Part shown: piece by piece, positions 16,622 through 24,058 of the stretch | Layout: each line of letters opens with the position of its first letter | Numbering within the stretch: position 1 is the stretch's first letter | Assembly (NCBI GenBank): GCA_903847905.1 | Contig: CAINEZ010000559.1 | Span: 1-36,813, forward strand | Direction of reading: 5' to 3' | DNA: 36,813 bases | Source: an uncultured Bacteroidota bacterium | GTDB lineage: Bacteria; Bacteroidota; Bacteroidia; Bacteroidales; CG2-30-32-10 | Notes under the pieces: generated by a model | What the model was told of the DNA's origin: nothing | Database searches by the model: none | What the model saw: only the letters and a program-made list of their open reading frames with translations | Position numbers and translations under genes: made by a program

Positions 16622-17566
16622 TTACATCAAACCTCTGCCGGTTTTTTTTATCATATCTGACTTGCGAAAATCATCAATCAGTTTATCTAATATTCCATTT
16701 AAAAATACGCTGCTTTTAGGCGTACTGTACATTTTAGAAAGATCAATATATTCATTCAATGTAACCTTTACAGGAATAGAGCAGAATTCAAGCAATTCAC
16801 AGATAGCCATTTTCATCAGTAAAATATCCATCATTGCAATTCGTTCAATATCCCAATTAACTGTTTTGTCAGATATTATTTTTCCGTATTTTTCCGAGTT
16901 AATAATGGTCTTACTGAAAAGGTTAATTGCAAATTCCTTATCTTCTTTATCAATAAACCACTCCAGTTCCGAAAAAGTTTTATCAACTGTATCTTGCTTG
17001 CTCATTCTGATAATCTTGATAAGGATCATATTTACAATATCAATATCATCCACCCAGAAAATGCTTTTATCTTCGTAATATTGTATTAAGGGTGGGAAGT
17101 CAGCAATATATTTCTTGATCAGGACAGCAACAATTTCTTTGTCTTTTTCAAAATTATTCTCTTCCGAAGACATGTATTTCTCATATTCGGGAGTAATCTT
17201 AAAATTACTGAATACACGACGTGCAATATCATTATCTCCTATCCATGAAATATTTCTTTTTTTATAAAGATCATTCAGGGTAGAATTCTTTGAAATAGCT
17301 GATATAAAAAGGTTATTAATAAATCTAAGATTGGGGTTACGTTCCTGATTGGAGGGTAAATGTTTTTGTTTGGCATCCTCTGTTTGTTTTTGGGCTACAT
17401 CAAACACTTCCTTCAGAAATGAAATTTGATATAAAAATAATTCATAATACCTGTTGATACTAAGCATCAACTCTTTCTCGCCTGCACCTATACTATCAAA
17501 CCCTGCATTCAAATACCCATACAATGCCTGCATTACTTTTATCCTGATATGCCTTCTGCTTAACAT
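16622..17566 (-). CDS. nusB: Transcription antitermination factor NusB (long form)
   Basis: A 314-residue NusB. NusB binds boxA RNA with NusE (S10) during rRNA transcription. The C-terminal ~130 residues are the canonical helical domain (NWDIERIAMMDILLMKMAICELLEF ... VKVTLNEYIDLSKMYSTPKSSVFLNGILDKL), while the first ~180 residues form the N-terminal extension seen in Bacteroidota, opening MLSRRHIRIKVMQALYGY. E. coli NusB is about half as long, so the length is a phylum trait rather than a fusion. It heads the minus-strand series and is divergent from the DUF3276 gene. Confidence 0.95.
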   Translation of the reverse strand: MLSRRHIRIKVMQALYGYLNAGFDSIGAGEKELMLSINRYYELFLYQISFLKEVFDVAQKQTEDAKQKHLPSNQERNPNLRFINNLFISAISKNSTLNDLYKKRNISWIGDNDIARRVFSNFKITPEYEKYMSSEENNFEKDKEIVAVLIKKYIADFPPLIQYYEDKSIFWVDDIDIVNMILIKIIRMSKQDTVDKTFSELEWFIDKEDKEFAINLFSKTIINSEKYGKIISDKTVNWDIERIAMMDILLMKMAICELLEFCSIPVKVTLNEYIDLSKMYSTPKSSVFLNGILDKLIDDFRKSDMIKKTGRGLM

Positions 17567-17598
17567 AAATATTTTTATGAACGATTATAAAGCCTGGG

Positions 17599-17606
17599 CA
17601 AAAGTA
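17599..17606 (-). promoter_or_regulatory. Likely -7 box of nusB
   Basis: TACTTTTG on the minus strand, 32 bases upstream of the ATG at 17566; -33 element not evident. Confidence 0.4.
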
Positions 17607-17786
17607 AATATTTTATTAACGATTTAACTGATTATATCTAAAATGATTTTATATTATTTATTCAACATACTTTATTAAACTTAAATGTCAGATATACAGA
17701 CAACTTAATATAAACAAAGCATGCTTTTAGAAGGTAATATCATATTTATGTCGAAAACTTTCTGATTTATTAATAAATATAATTAT

Positions 17787-17794
17787 TACATTTG
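17787..17794 (+). promoter_or_regulatory. Likely -7 box of the DUF3276 gene
   Basis: TACATTTG matches TAnnTTTG and lies 31 bases before the ATG at 17826, in the divergent nusB/DUF3276 gap. Confidence 0.5.
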
Positions 17795-17825
17795 CTTCCT
17801 GGGAATTGAATTAAACTAATTAATT

Positions 17826-18197
17826 ATGGACGATACTGAAAACACTGAAAACAAAGAAAGGCAAAGAGAAGAAGTTTTCTCTAAAGCAGTAAGGGCAGGA
17901 AAAAGAACGTATTTTTTCGATGTAAAAAGTACTAAATCTGATGATTATTATCTCACTATTACTGAAAGTAAGAAAAAATTCAGTAACGATGAAGGTAAAT
18001 TCCATTACGAAAAACATAAACTGTTTCTGTATAAAGAAGATTTTGAAAAGTTCGCTGATGGGCTGAATGAAGTCATCGAATTTATTAAAACAGGGGTAAG
18101 ACCTGCTCCTATTTCAGCAGAAACGTCCTCATCTGAATTCTCTGACGTTTCCTTCGAGGACCTGAAAGAAAACAAGGACAGCGAAGAAGAAAAATAA
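17826..18197 (+). CDS. DUF3276 family PUR-domain nucleic-acid-binding protein
   Basis: A 123-residue protein. Residues ~18-90 form a PUR-alpha-like repeat (VFSKAVRAGKRTYFFDVKS ... DDYYLTITESKKKF ... KHKLFLYKEDFEKFADGLNEVIEFI), the DUF3276 family, whose spirochaete relative BpuR binds DNA and RNA. The remainder is an acidic Ser/Glu-rich tail (SSSEFSDVSFEDLKENKDSEEEK) that is probably disordered. It has its own promoter box and is followed by an AT-rich word-repeat gap, so it is probably a single-gene unit. Expected role: abundant small nucleic-acid-binding regulator; not proven for this phylum. Confidence 0.88.
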   Translation: MDDTENTENKERQREEVFSKAVRAGKRTYFFDVKSTKSDDYYLTITESKKKFSNDEGKFHYEKHKLFLYKEDFEKFADGLNEVIEFIKTGVRPAPISAETSSSEFSDVSFEDLKENKDSEEEK

Positions 18198-18263
18198 AAA
18201 ATAAATATGCTCACATTAAAGTTGTAATACTGAATCCTCAATCTTTCAGCTTTATTCTTATAG

Positions 18264-18366
18264 CATTTATATAAATCACGAAATTTATAATAATAAAAGA
18301 TTTTGAATTAAATTTTGTGATAATAAATGATTTCCCATCAAAATCTAAAATCATAAATTTAAAATA
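18264..18366. repeat. Word-repeat array I (AAATCATAA), inverted arms
   Basis: In the 280-base gap after DUF3276. The right arm reads TCAAAATCTAAAATCATAA followed by ATTTAAAAT. The left arm has the complement (AGATTTTGA, TTATAAT, AAATTTAT, AAATGATTT-like words). The 9-bp pair AGATTTTGA / TCAAAATCT is perfect. AT content is high, so chance matches are likelier here than in the other arrays. Confidence 0.45.
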
Positions 18367-18416
18367 TTTTTAATGCTTACACTAATTTTATCAATCATTG
18401 TTCATAAATATTAATT

Positions 18417-18444
18417 TTTGCAAGAACATATTTTTTTAATTTTG
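18417..18444 (+). promoter_or_regulatory. Promoter of the UPF0173-parA-parB group
   Basis: TTTG (18417-18420), 16 bases, TAATTTTG (18437-18444), then the ATG 33 bases on. Spacing is slightly short of the usual 19. Confidence 0.45.
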
Positions 18445-18477
18445 CGTTAATATAAAACTGATAAAAAAATAACATTT

Positions 18478-19167
18478 ATGAATATCACTTATTACGGACA
18501 TTCCTGTTTTGAGATCATTGTCAATGGGAAAAAGTTATTGTTCGATCCTTTTATTAGTGGAAACCCTTTGGCTAAAAGCATAAACATAAAACAACTAAAA
18601 CCTGATTATATCCTTGTTTCCCATGGTCATGAGGATCATATTGCAGACGCTATTGCTATTGCAAAACAGTCTGATGCTGTTGTAATTTCAAATTTTGAAA
18701 TTGTGAACTGGTTACTCAAACATGGCGTAAAAAAAGGGCATCAGATGAATATTGGCGGAAAATTCACATTTGATTTTGGTAATGTAAAATATTTCAACGC
18801 TTTGCATTCCAGCGGTCTGCCCGATGGCTCTTATGGTGGAAACCCCGGAGGATTTCTTATTCAATCAACAGAAGCGAATTTCTATTTTGCCGGCGACACA
18901 GGTCTTACTTATGATTTAAAACTGATAGGTGAATATATGCCTATCTGTTTTGCTATGCTTCCAATTGGAAATAACTTCACAATGAGCGTTGATAATGCAA
19001 TAATAGCTTCTGAAATGATCAAATGCAGTAAAATATTTGGGATGCATTATGATACTTTCCCTAATATTGTTATTGACAAGAATGAAGCTATAGGAAAATT
19101 TAGCAGAGCCGGAAAAGAGTTGATTTTACTTAATATAGGAGAAACATTTAATTTTCAGAAGAAATAA
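18478..19167 (+). CDS. UPF0173 metal-dependent hydrolase (metallo-beta-lactamase fold)
   Basis: A 229-residue cytosolic protein of the UPF0173 family. It opens with ITYYGHSCFEI, followed by LFDPFISGNP (~21-30) and the metal site VSHGHEDHIADA (His49, His51, Asp53, His54). A downstream Asp in YFAGDTGLTYD and a His in FGMHYDTFPNI complete the usual metal ligands. Length is typical. The substrate is not known for the family. It ends six bases before the parA start, so the three genes UPF0173, parA and parB are probably one transcript from the promoter near 18440. Confidence 0.92.
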   Translation: MNITYYGHSCFEIIVNGKKLLFDPFISGNPLAKSINIKQLKPDYILVSHGHEDHIADAIAIAKQSDAVVISNFEIVNWLLKHGVKKGHQMNIGGKFTFDFGNVKYFNALHSSGLPDGSYGGNPGGFLIQSTEANFYFAGDTGLTYDLKLIGEYMPICFAMLPIGNNFTMSVDNAIIASEMIKCSKIFGMHYDTFPNIVIDKNEAIGKFSRAGKELILLNIGETFNFQKK

Positions 19168-19173
19168 TATTGT

Positions 19174-19989
19174 ATGAGCAAAGTTATTGCAATAGCAAAC
19201 CAAAAAGGAGGAGTCGGGAAAACTACCACTGCTATGAATCTTGCCGCAAGCCTGGCAGTACTTGATCAGAAAACGCTTTTGATTGATGCGGATCCGCAGG
19301 CAAATGCAACTTCAGGTATTGGTTTTGACCCTAAAAATATTAAAACCAGCATTTATGAATGTATTATCGACGATGTAGAACCAAAAAATATAATTCTTAA
19401 CACATCCACTCCAAACCTTGACCTGATCCCTGCGCATATTGACCTTGTTGGTGCAGAGCTTGAACTTATCAATCTGCCTAACAGGGAAAAAATGATGAAA
19501 AAGGTAATCAGCAAGATCAGGAACAATTATGATTTTATCCTGATTGATTGCTCTCCATCGCTCGGACTTGTTACGATAAATGCGTTGGCTGCATCCGATT
19601 CAGTTATCATACCTGTGCAGTGCGAATATTTTGCGCTTGAAGGGCTGGGAAAACTGCTGAATACAATAAAAATTGTTCAGACAAGGCTCAATACAGACCT
19701 GAATATTGAAGGAATTTTACTTACCATGTTCGATACCCGTTTGCGTTTATCTAATCAGGTTGTTGAAGAAGTACGGACACATTTTCAGCAAATGGTTTTT
19801 GATACTATAATTTTCAGAAATACAAAACTTGGAGAAGCTCCAAGCTTTGGGGAAACTATTATAACACACGACGTCCAGAGCAGAGGCGCCATAAATTATC
19901 TCAGCCTTGCCAGGGAAATTCTACAAAAAAACGAAATGACTAAAATAAATCAAGCTGATAAAAAAATAACCATTACAAATGAACGTTAA
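19174..19989 (+). CDS. parA: Chromosome-partitioning ATPase ParA (Soj)
   Basis: A 271-residue ParA/Soj ATPase that drives chromosome origin segregation with ParB. The deviant Walker A KGGVGKTTTAMNLA (11-24, with signature Lys11 and Lys16), LLIDADPQANATSGIG and ILIDCSPSLG are all present; there is no N-terminal helix-turn-helix, so it is the short chromosomal type. The last 11 bases overlap parB in another frame, giving translational coupling. Neighbours UPF0173 and parB, and DUF5683 plus lepB downstream, follow a common Bacteroidota order, though dapB, often found there, is absent. Confidence 0.97.
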   Translation: MSKVIAIANQKGGVGKTTTAMNLAASLAVLDQKTLLIDADPQANATSGIGFDPKNIKTSIYECIIDDVEPKNIILNTSTPNLDLIPAHIDLVGAELELINLPNREKMMKKVISKIRNNYDFILIDCSPSLGLVTINALAASDSVIIPVQCEYFALEGLGKLLNTIKIVQTRLNTDLNIEGILLTMFDTRLRLSNQVVEEVRTHFQQMVFDTIIFRNTKLGEAPSFGETIITHDVQSRGAINYLSLAREILQKNEMTKINQADKKITITNER

Positions 19990-20881
19990 GAAAAGAGCAT
20001 TGGGCAGAGGGCTTAGCGCCCTGCTGGAAAATTCAGGAGCGGAAGATATTACTATGCAATTCCGGAAAAGTAATGATATGATTATTGCCGGAGCTATTGC
20101 CAATATTCCGATAAATATAATTGACCCAAATCCTTTTCAGCCAAGAACACATTTTGATGAGGAATCGTTGAAGGAGCTTGCAAAATCCATCAAAGAACAT
20201 GGGATCATTCAACCTATAACTGTAAGGCTCACCGACGAAAATAAATTCCAGCTTATAAGCGGTGAACGCAGATTAAAAGCTTCCAGTTCTGCCGGTCTTG
20301 ATGTGATACCTGCTTATGTAAGAACTGTCAGCGATAATGCTGTGCTCGAAATGGCTCTTGTTGAAAACATACAGCGCAAGGACCTTAATGCAATTGAAAT
20401 ATCCCTTTCTTTCCAGCGCCTTATTGATGAATGCAACCTTACTCAGGAAGAACTTAGCGAAAGGGTCGGAAAAAACCGAACAACAATTACAAACTATTTA
20501 AGATTGCTTAAACTTCCTGCAACCATCCAGATGGGAATCCAGGAAAACCATATAAGTATGGGGCATGCCAGGGCCATTATTAATGTTCCCAGCATTGATA
20601 CTCAATTGGCAATTTATAAAGATATCATTGATCAGGATTTGTCAGTGCGACAGACCGAAGAAATTGTCAGGAATATTGATGACGAACCTTATAAACTTGT
20701 AAAAGCAAAAACAACCACTGTTTCCTTACCTCTAAAGTATAAGAAAATAAAAGATCAAATCGGTAAATATTTTGGGCTTAAAATTGACCTGAAAAGAAAT
20801 AATGGAGGAAAAGGAACTCTTATAATTCATTTCAGTTCTGATAATGAACTGGAACATATTATTTCAAAGATCAGGAAATAG
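19979..20881 (+). CDS. parB: Chromosome-partitioning protein ParB (Spo0J)
   Basis: A 300-residue ParB CTPase clamp that loads at parS and recruits ParA. It starts KKRALGRGLSALLE (4-17), the segment that stimulates the ParA ATPase. Next are PNPFQPRTHFDEESLKELAKSI and HGIIQPITV, the CTP-binding GERRLKAS box (95-102), ENIQRKDLNAIE (box III) and a helix-turn-helix (LTQEELSERVGKNRTTITNYLRLL). The C-terminal ~50 residues form the dimer domain. No perfect parS (TGTTTCACGTGAAACA) was found in the window. Confidence 0.97.
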   Translation: MNVKKRALGRGLSALLENSGAEDITMQFRKSNDMIIAGAIANIPINIIDPNPFQPRTHFDEESLKELAKSIKEHGIIQPITVRLTDENKFQLISGERRLKASSSAGLDVIPAYVRTVSDNAVLEMALVENIQRKDLNAIEISLSFQRLIDECNLTQEELSERVGKNRTTITNYLRLLKLPATIQMGIQENHISMGHARAIINVPSIDTQLAIYKDIIDQDLSVRQTEEIVRNIDDEPYKLVKAKTTTVSLPLKYKKIKDQIGKYFGLKIDLKRNNGGKGTLIIHFSSDNELEHIISKIRK

Positions 20882-20962
20882 GTAATAGGTAATAAGTATA
20901 AAAGGTATAGAGACATAAAGGTATAAGGAAGAGCGGGCTATATACCCTATACTCTTATACCT
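20882..20962. repeat. Word-repeat array G (AGGTATAA), inverted arms
   Basis: Starting directly after the parB stop: AGGTAATA, AAGTATAAA, AGGTATAGAG, AGGTATAAGGAAGAG on the plus strand, a GCGGGC spacer, then the complement (TATACCCTATAC, TCTTATACCT). Pairing of AGGTATAAG with CTTATACCT is perfect. It may serve as a transcript end for the parAB group. Confidence 0.75.
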
Positions 20963-20982
20963 GAAAACTAAATATAATAATT

Positions 20983-20990
20983 TACCTTTG
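20983..20990 (+). promoter_or_regulatory. Likely -7 box of the DUF5683 gene
   Basis: TACCTTTG matches TAnnTTTG, 34 bases before the ATG at 21025. Confidence 0.5.
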
Positions 20991-21024
20991 CAAAACATAA
21001 TACATACACATTACTGATCACTCA

Positions 21025-21636
21025 ATGCAATTCTTTTTCTTTAATACAAAAAACTTGTTTAATATTACGTCACAAATATTGCTAATAATATTTATTTTAT
21101 TTTATTCTTCGTTTTCAGTTTTAGCTCAAAATTCTGATACTAACAAAGTAAAAAATTCAGACACCACTAAAGTAAAAATTAAAAAGCATTCCCCGCAAAA
21201 GGCGGCCATTATGTCGGCATGTATACCAGGATTAGGACAAGCATACAATAAAAAATACTGGAAAATACCTATTATATATGCCGGAATTGCTGCAGTATCT
21301 TATTTTGCTATACTTAATTCCGATAGCCTTAAAATTTATAAAAAAGCCTATCAACTTCGAACTGATGGTAATCCGGCAACTATTGACAATTATGTTACTA
21401 AATATACCGATGATGATTTGCTGCAAATAAAAAATATTTACAGGAAAAATCTTGAACTTTCATTCATAATTGGAGCCGGTATTTATGCCCTAAATATAAT
21501 TGATGCCACTGTGGACGCGCATCTTTTCAAATTTGATATTAACGATGATCTCAGTGTTAAAGTTAGTCCGCTTTTCTATACTTTTCGTGATCATTCTGTT
21601 ACAGGATTATCTTTTTCATTTAGTTTTAGCAAGTAA
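21025..21636 (+). CDS. DUF5683 membrane protein
   Basis: A 203-residue protein with an N-terminal hydrophobic signal segment (ITSQILLIIFILFYSSFSVLAQ). A short charged Asn/Asp/Lys linker follows, then the DUF5683 core: KKHSPQKAAIMSACIPGLGQAYNKKYWKIPIIYAGIAAVSYFAI, with two membrane segments (around 80-100 and 145-165) and a C-terminal strand region (LSVKVSPLF ... GLSFSFSFSK). Its position directly after parB and before signal peptidase I is typical for Bacteroidota. Molecular role unknown. Confidence 0.88.
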   Translation: MQFFFFNTKNLFNITSQILLIIFILFYSSFSVLAQNSDTNKVKNSDTTKVKIKKHSPQKAAIMSACIPGLGQAYNKKYWKIPIIYAGIAAVSYFAILNSDSLKIYKKAYQLRTDGNPATIDNYVTKYTDDDLLQIKNIYRKNLELSFIIGAGIYALNIIDATVDAHLFKFDINDDLSVKVSPLFYTFRDHSVTGLSFSFSFSK

Positions 21637-21926
21637 AAAGCAGTCATTTTAAAATTAAAAATTATTGATATCAAAGAAAAATGAATTAATTATCAAATTG
21701 AATTTAACAATTTTTTAGAAATTAAATCGCACAAAGTTGACAATATTACCGTTATTCACAGCGTATTAAATAATTTGAATTTACTCTATTTTAATAAAAA
21801 TACATTGCGAAAAATATTCCTGTTTTGCTCGTAGTGCAATAATGACTACGGAATGGATATAAAAGCAGAAAAGGAGTTTTTGGAATGAAAAAATAATAAA
21901 CATGTTAAATCTTTAAACTTATTCTC
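21637..21926. other. AT-rich gap before lepB
   Basis: No gene is seen in these 290 bases; the dapB gene often found here in relatives is absent. A small hairpin CGTAGT / ACTACG lies at 21830-21850. A purine-rich AAAAGGAG lies near 21880, ahead of very short frames only. No TAnnTTTG box was found for lepB. Confidence 0.5.
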
Positions 21927-23480
21927 ATGAGCTTTTATGTAATTTTTATGATTCTTACTTTTGTTTCCACTATTATCGGATTATGGAAACTTTTCGAAAA
22001 AGCAGGCGAAAAGGGCTGGAAAGTACTAATCCCTTTTTATAATTTATATGTCTGGCTAAAAATTATTAAAAAACCCTTATGGTGGTTTATTTTTCTGATC
22101 ATTCCTTTTATCAATGTATTCGTTATTCTTCTGATGATAGTTGAAATAGTGAAATGCTTTAAAAAATATGGTATGGGAGCGCAAGCGCTTGGCGCAATTT
22201 TTCCTTTTATTTACCTTCCATACCTTGGATTTTCAAAAAAAGAAACATATCTGCATCCTGATAAACGCCCTGTTATTAAAAAGACAGCTGTCAGGGAGTG
22301 GGCTGATGCAATTATTTTCGCTGTTATTGCCGCTACAATAATAAGGACATTCCTTCTTGAAGCATATACTATTCCTACTTCGTCAATGGAAAAATCTTTA
22401 CTTATAGGCGATTTTCTTTTCGTCAGCAAAATCAGTTATGGACCCAGAGTTCCTATTACTCCTTTATCATTTCCTTTCGCTCATCACACCCTACCTCTTA
22501 CTTCCAGCACAAAATCATATCTTAACTGGATACAATTACCTTATTACAGGTTTCCAGGATTTGCTAAAATTAAAAATTGCGATGTAGTAGTATTCAATTA
22601 CCCTGACGGAGATACTACCACTGTTGAACTTCAAAGCAATGAAAGTTATTATGCAATGATAAGAAGAATGGGTAGAGATGAAGTCTGGAGACAATATCAT
22701 GTTATAGCACGTCCTGTTGATAAAAGAGAAAATTTTATTAAACGCTGTATTGGAATACCGGGCGATAAACTTCAGATTATTGATCAGCAGGTTTACATTA
22801 ACGGAAACATATTACCAACTCCTGAAAATGCTGAATTTTATTACAGGGTTAGAACAAAAGGAAGTACTTTCCCTAAAAGAACTTTCGAAAAATATGATAT
22901 CACAGAAGGAGTAAAACCTCCACAGCCGGATGAGCAAACCCAACCTCCTCCTTTTACTTTTTATTACAATTTTGAAGACAGCACATACCAATTAGTGCTT
23001 ACAAAAGAAATTGCAGAAAAACTAAAATCATCCCCGAATGTAGCTTCGATTGATAAAATAATGTATCCTAAAGGAATAGGTGATCAGAGGCTTTTTCCTT
23101 TCGATTCAACATTTAAGTGGAATATTGACAACTACGGTCCTATTATTATTCCTGCTGCAGGACAAACTATTCCTATCAGTATGTCAAACATTCCTATTTA
23201 CCAGCGCATAATTCAAGTTTACGAGGGAAATGAATTTAAGATAAAGGACAATAAAATTTTTATCAATGGTAAGGAAGCTAATTCATATACATTTAAAATG
23301 AACTATTATTGGATGATGGGCGACAACAGGCATAATTCAGCTGATTCACGCTTCTGGGGCTTTGTTCCCGAAGACCATATTGTAGGTAAGGCTGTATTTG
23401 TTTGGCTTTCACTCGATCCAAATAGGGGCTGGTTCAGCGGAAAAATCAGATTTAATAAAATGTTCAGATTAATTAATTGA
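21927..23480 (+). CDS. lepB: Signal peptidase I with N-terminal DUF5684-like domain
   Basis: A 517-residue membrane serine protease that removes Sec signal peptides. Residues 1-105 hold three hydrophobic segments of the DUF5684 type (WKVLIPFYNLYVWLKII is typical), then a transmembrane segment (IIFAVIAATIIRTFLLEAY, ~129-147) leading into the S26 domain. Catalytic Ser153 is in IPTSSMEKSLLIGD, the general-base Lys272 in NFIKRCIGIPGD, and box E is GDNRHNSADSRFWG (465-478). Between boxes D and E lies an insertion of ~150 residues with an internal Pro/Gln-rich part. The long form and the DUF5684 fusion are found in other Bacteroidota. A terminator follows directly. Confidence 0.95.
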   Translation: MSFYVIFMILTFVSTIIGLWKLFEKAGEKGWKVLIPFYNLYVWLKIIKKPLWWFIFLIIPFINVFVILLMIVEIVKCFKKYGMGAQALGAIFPFIYLPYLGFSKKETYLHPDKRPVIKKTAVREWADAIIFAVIAATIIRTFLLEAYTIPTSSMEKSLLIGDFLFVSKISYGPRVPITPLSFPFAHHTLPLTSSTKSYLNWIQLPYYRFPGFAKIKNCDVVVFNYPDGDTTTVELQSNESYYAMIRRMGRDEVWRQYHVIARPVDKRENFIKRCIGIPGDKLQIIDQQVYINGNILPTPENAEFYYRVRTKGSTFPKRTFEKYDITEGVKPPQPDEQTQPPPFTFYYNFEDSTYQLVLTKEIAEKLKSSPNVASIDKIMYPKGIGDQRLFPFDSTFKWNIDNYGPIIIPAAGQTIPISMSNIPIYQRIIQVYEGNEFKIKDNKIFINGKEANSYTFKMNYYWMMGDNRHNSADSRFWGFVPEDHIVGKAVFVWLSLDPNRGWFSGKIRFNKMFRLIN

Positions 23481-23501
23481 TATTCCTGGCAACAAACTTG
23501 C

Positions 23502-23529
23502 AAGCTGTTCTGTATGAACAGCTTTTTTT
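23502..23529 (+). terminator. Rho-independent terminator after lepB
   Basis: Perfect stem AAGCTGTTC / GAACAGCTT (loop TGTAT) followed by TTTTT, 21 bases after the stop. Confidence 0.92.
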
Positions 23530-23614
23530 ATGTCCCTCTGCAAAATACTTTTTTCATATTAGTCCAAAGGGGGAATATGAATTATAGAATGCCTGCCTGA
23601 CGGCAAAGCAGGGA

Positions 23615-23644
23615 TAATGCCGATTGACAATATGTTTAGTTTAA
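23615..23644. repeat. 30-base dispersed repeat, copy 1
   Basis: Begins TAATGCCGATTGACAATATG and ends GTTTAGTTTAA (overlapping). The second copy is at 28990-29019; 25 of 30 bases are identical. Confidence 0.7.
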
Positions 23645-23926
23645 TTTAAAAACCCACCGTCTTTGGCGGTGGTAATGTATATTTGGCTTTGTCGTCAATT
23701 TTTTTATTTAAGAACAAGGATTAACGAATAATGATTTTAGAAGTTTTCTGATTTAGCACAAACTCAATAGTTTGAAGTTTTTCTTCATAAATCAAAAATC
23801 GTTAATCATTGCTCGATATTCATTTTCCCCTCTTTTAGAGGGTTCTGTAATTAAAGCCACCGTTTTTAACGGTGGTCATTTACTCCACTCTTTTTGGACT
23901 ATTTTACATATTGCGCATCGGTATTA
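23615..23926. repeat. Inverted-arm intergenic element (possible MITE/IS200-type remnant)
   Basis: The outer arms TAATGCCGATTGACAATATG (left) and the complement of GCGCATCGGTATTA with its flank (right) match over ~20 bases. Inside are two CCACCG-type hairpins (23654-23672 and 23857-23875), a CCCTCT/AGAGGG hairpin (23828-23842), and a central inverted word pair (GATTAACGA...GATTTTAGAAG near 23720 versus CGTTAATC near 23808). A 9-bp pair TAGTCCAAA (23560-23568) / TTTGGACTA (23893-23901) partly straddles it. No ORF is visible in this 578-base gap. Hairpins near each end recall IS200/IS605 ends, but no transposase exists here, so the nature is inferred. Confidence 0.5.
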
Positions 23927-23981
23927 CAAACAATAATTAGAGTTTATTTTTTAAATATTTTTTATCATGATTCACTTTTAC

Positions 23982-23989
23982 TACATTTG
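23982..23989 (+). promoter_or_regulatory. Likely -7 box of the arginine decarboxylase gene
   Basis: TACATTTG matches TAnnTTTG. The leader to the ATG at 24059 would be about 65 bases and would include the 21-base direct repeat. Confidence 0.5.
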
Positions 23990-24001
23990 CAGTGAATTTA
24001 A

Positions 24002-24055
24002 AATCCAACTAACTTACCTTAATAGATAAAATACAATCCAACTAACTTACATTAA
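24002..24055 (+). repeat. 21-base direct repeat in the speA leader
   Basis: AATCCAACTAACTTACCTTAA (24002-24022) recurs as AATCCAACTAACTTACATTAA (24035-24055), differing at one base, 33 bases apart. The second copy ends three bases before the ATG, so a duplicated ribosome-binding/leader region is a possible origin. Confidence 0.85.
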
Positions 24056-24058
24056 GAA

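Noticed and set aside
21853-21888. Eleven-codon frame before lepB with AAGGAG nearby
   Set aside because: Too short and without context to support a leader peptide; regulation cannot be inferred.
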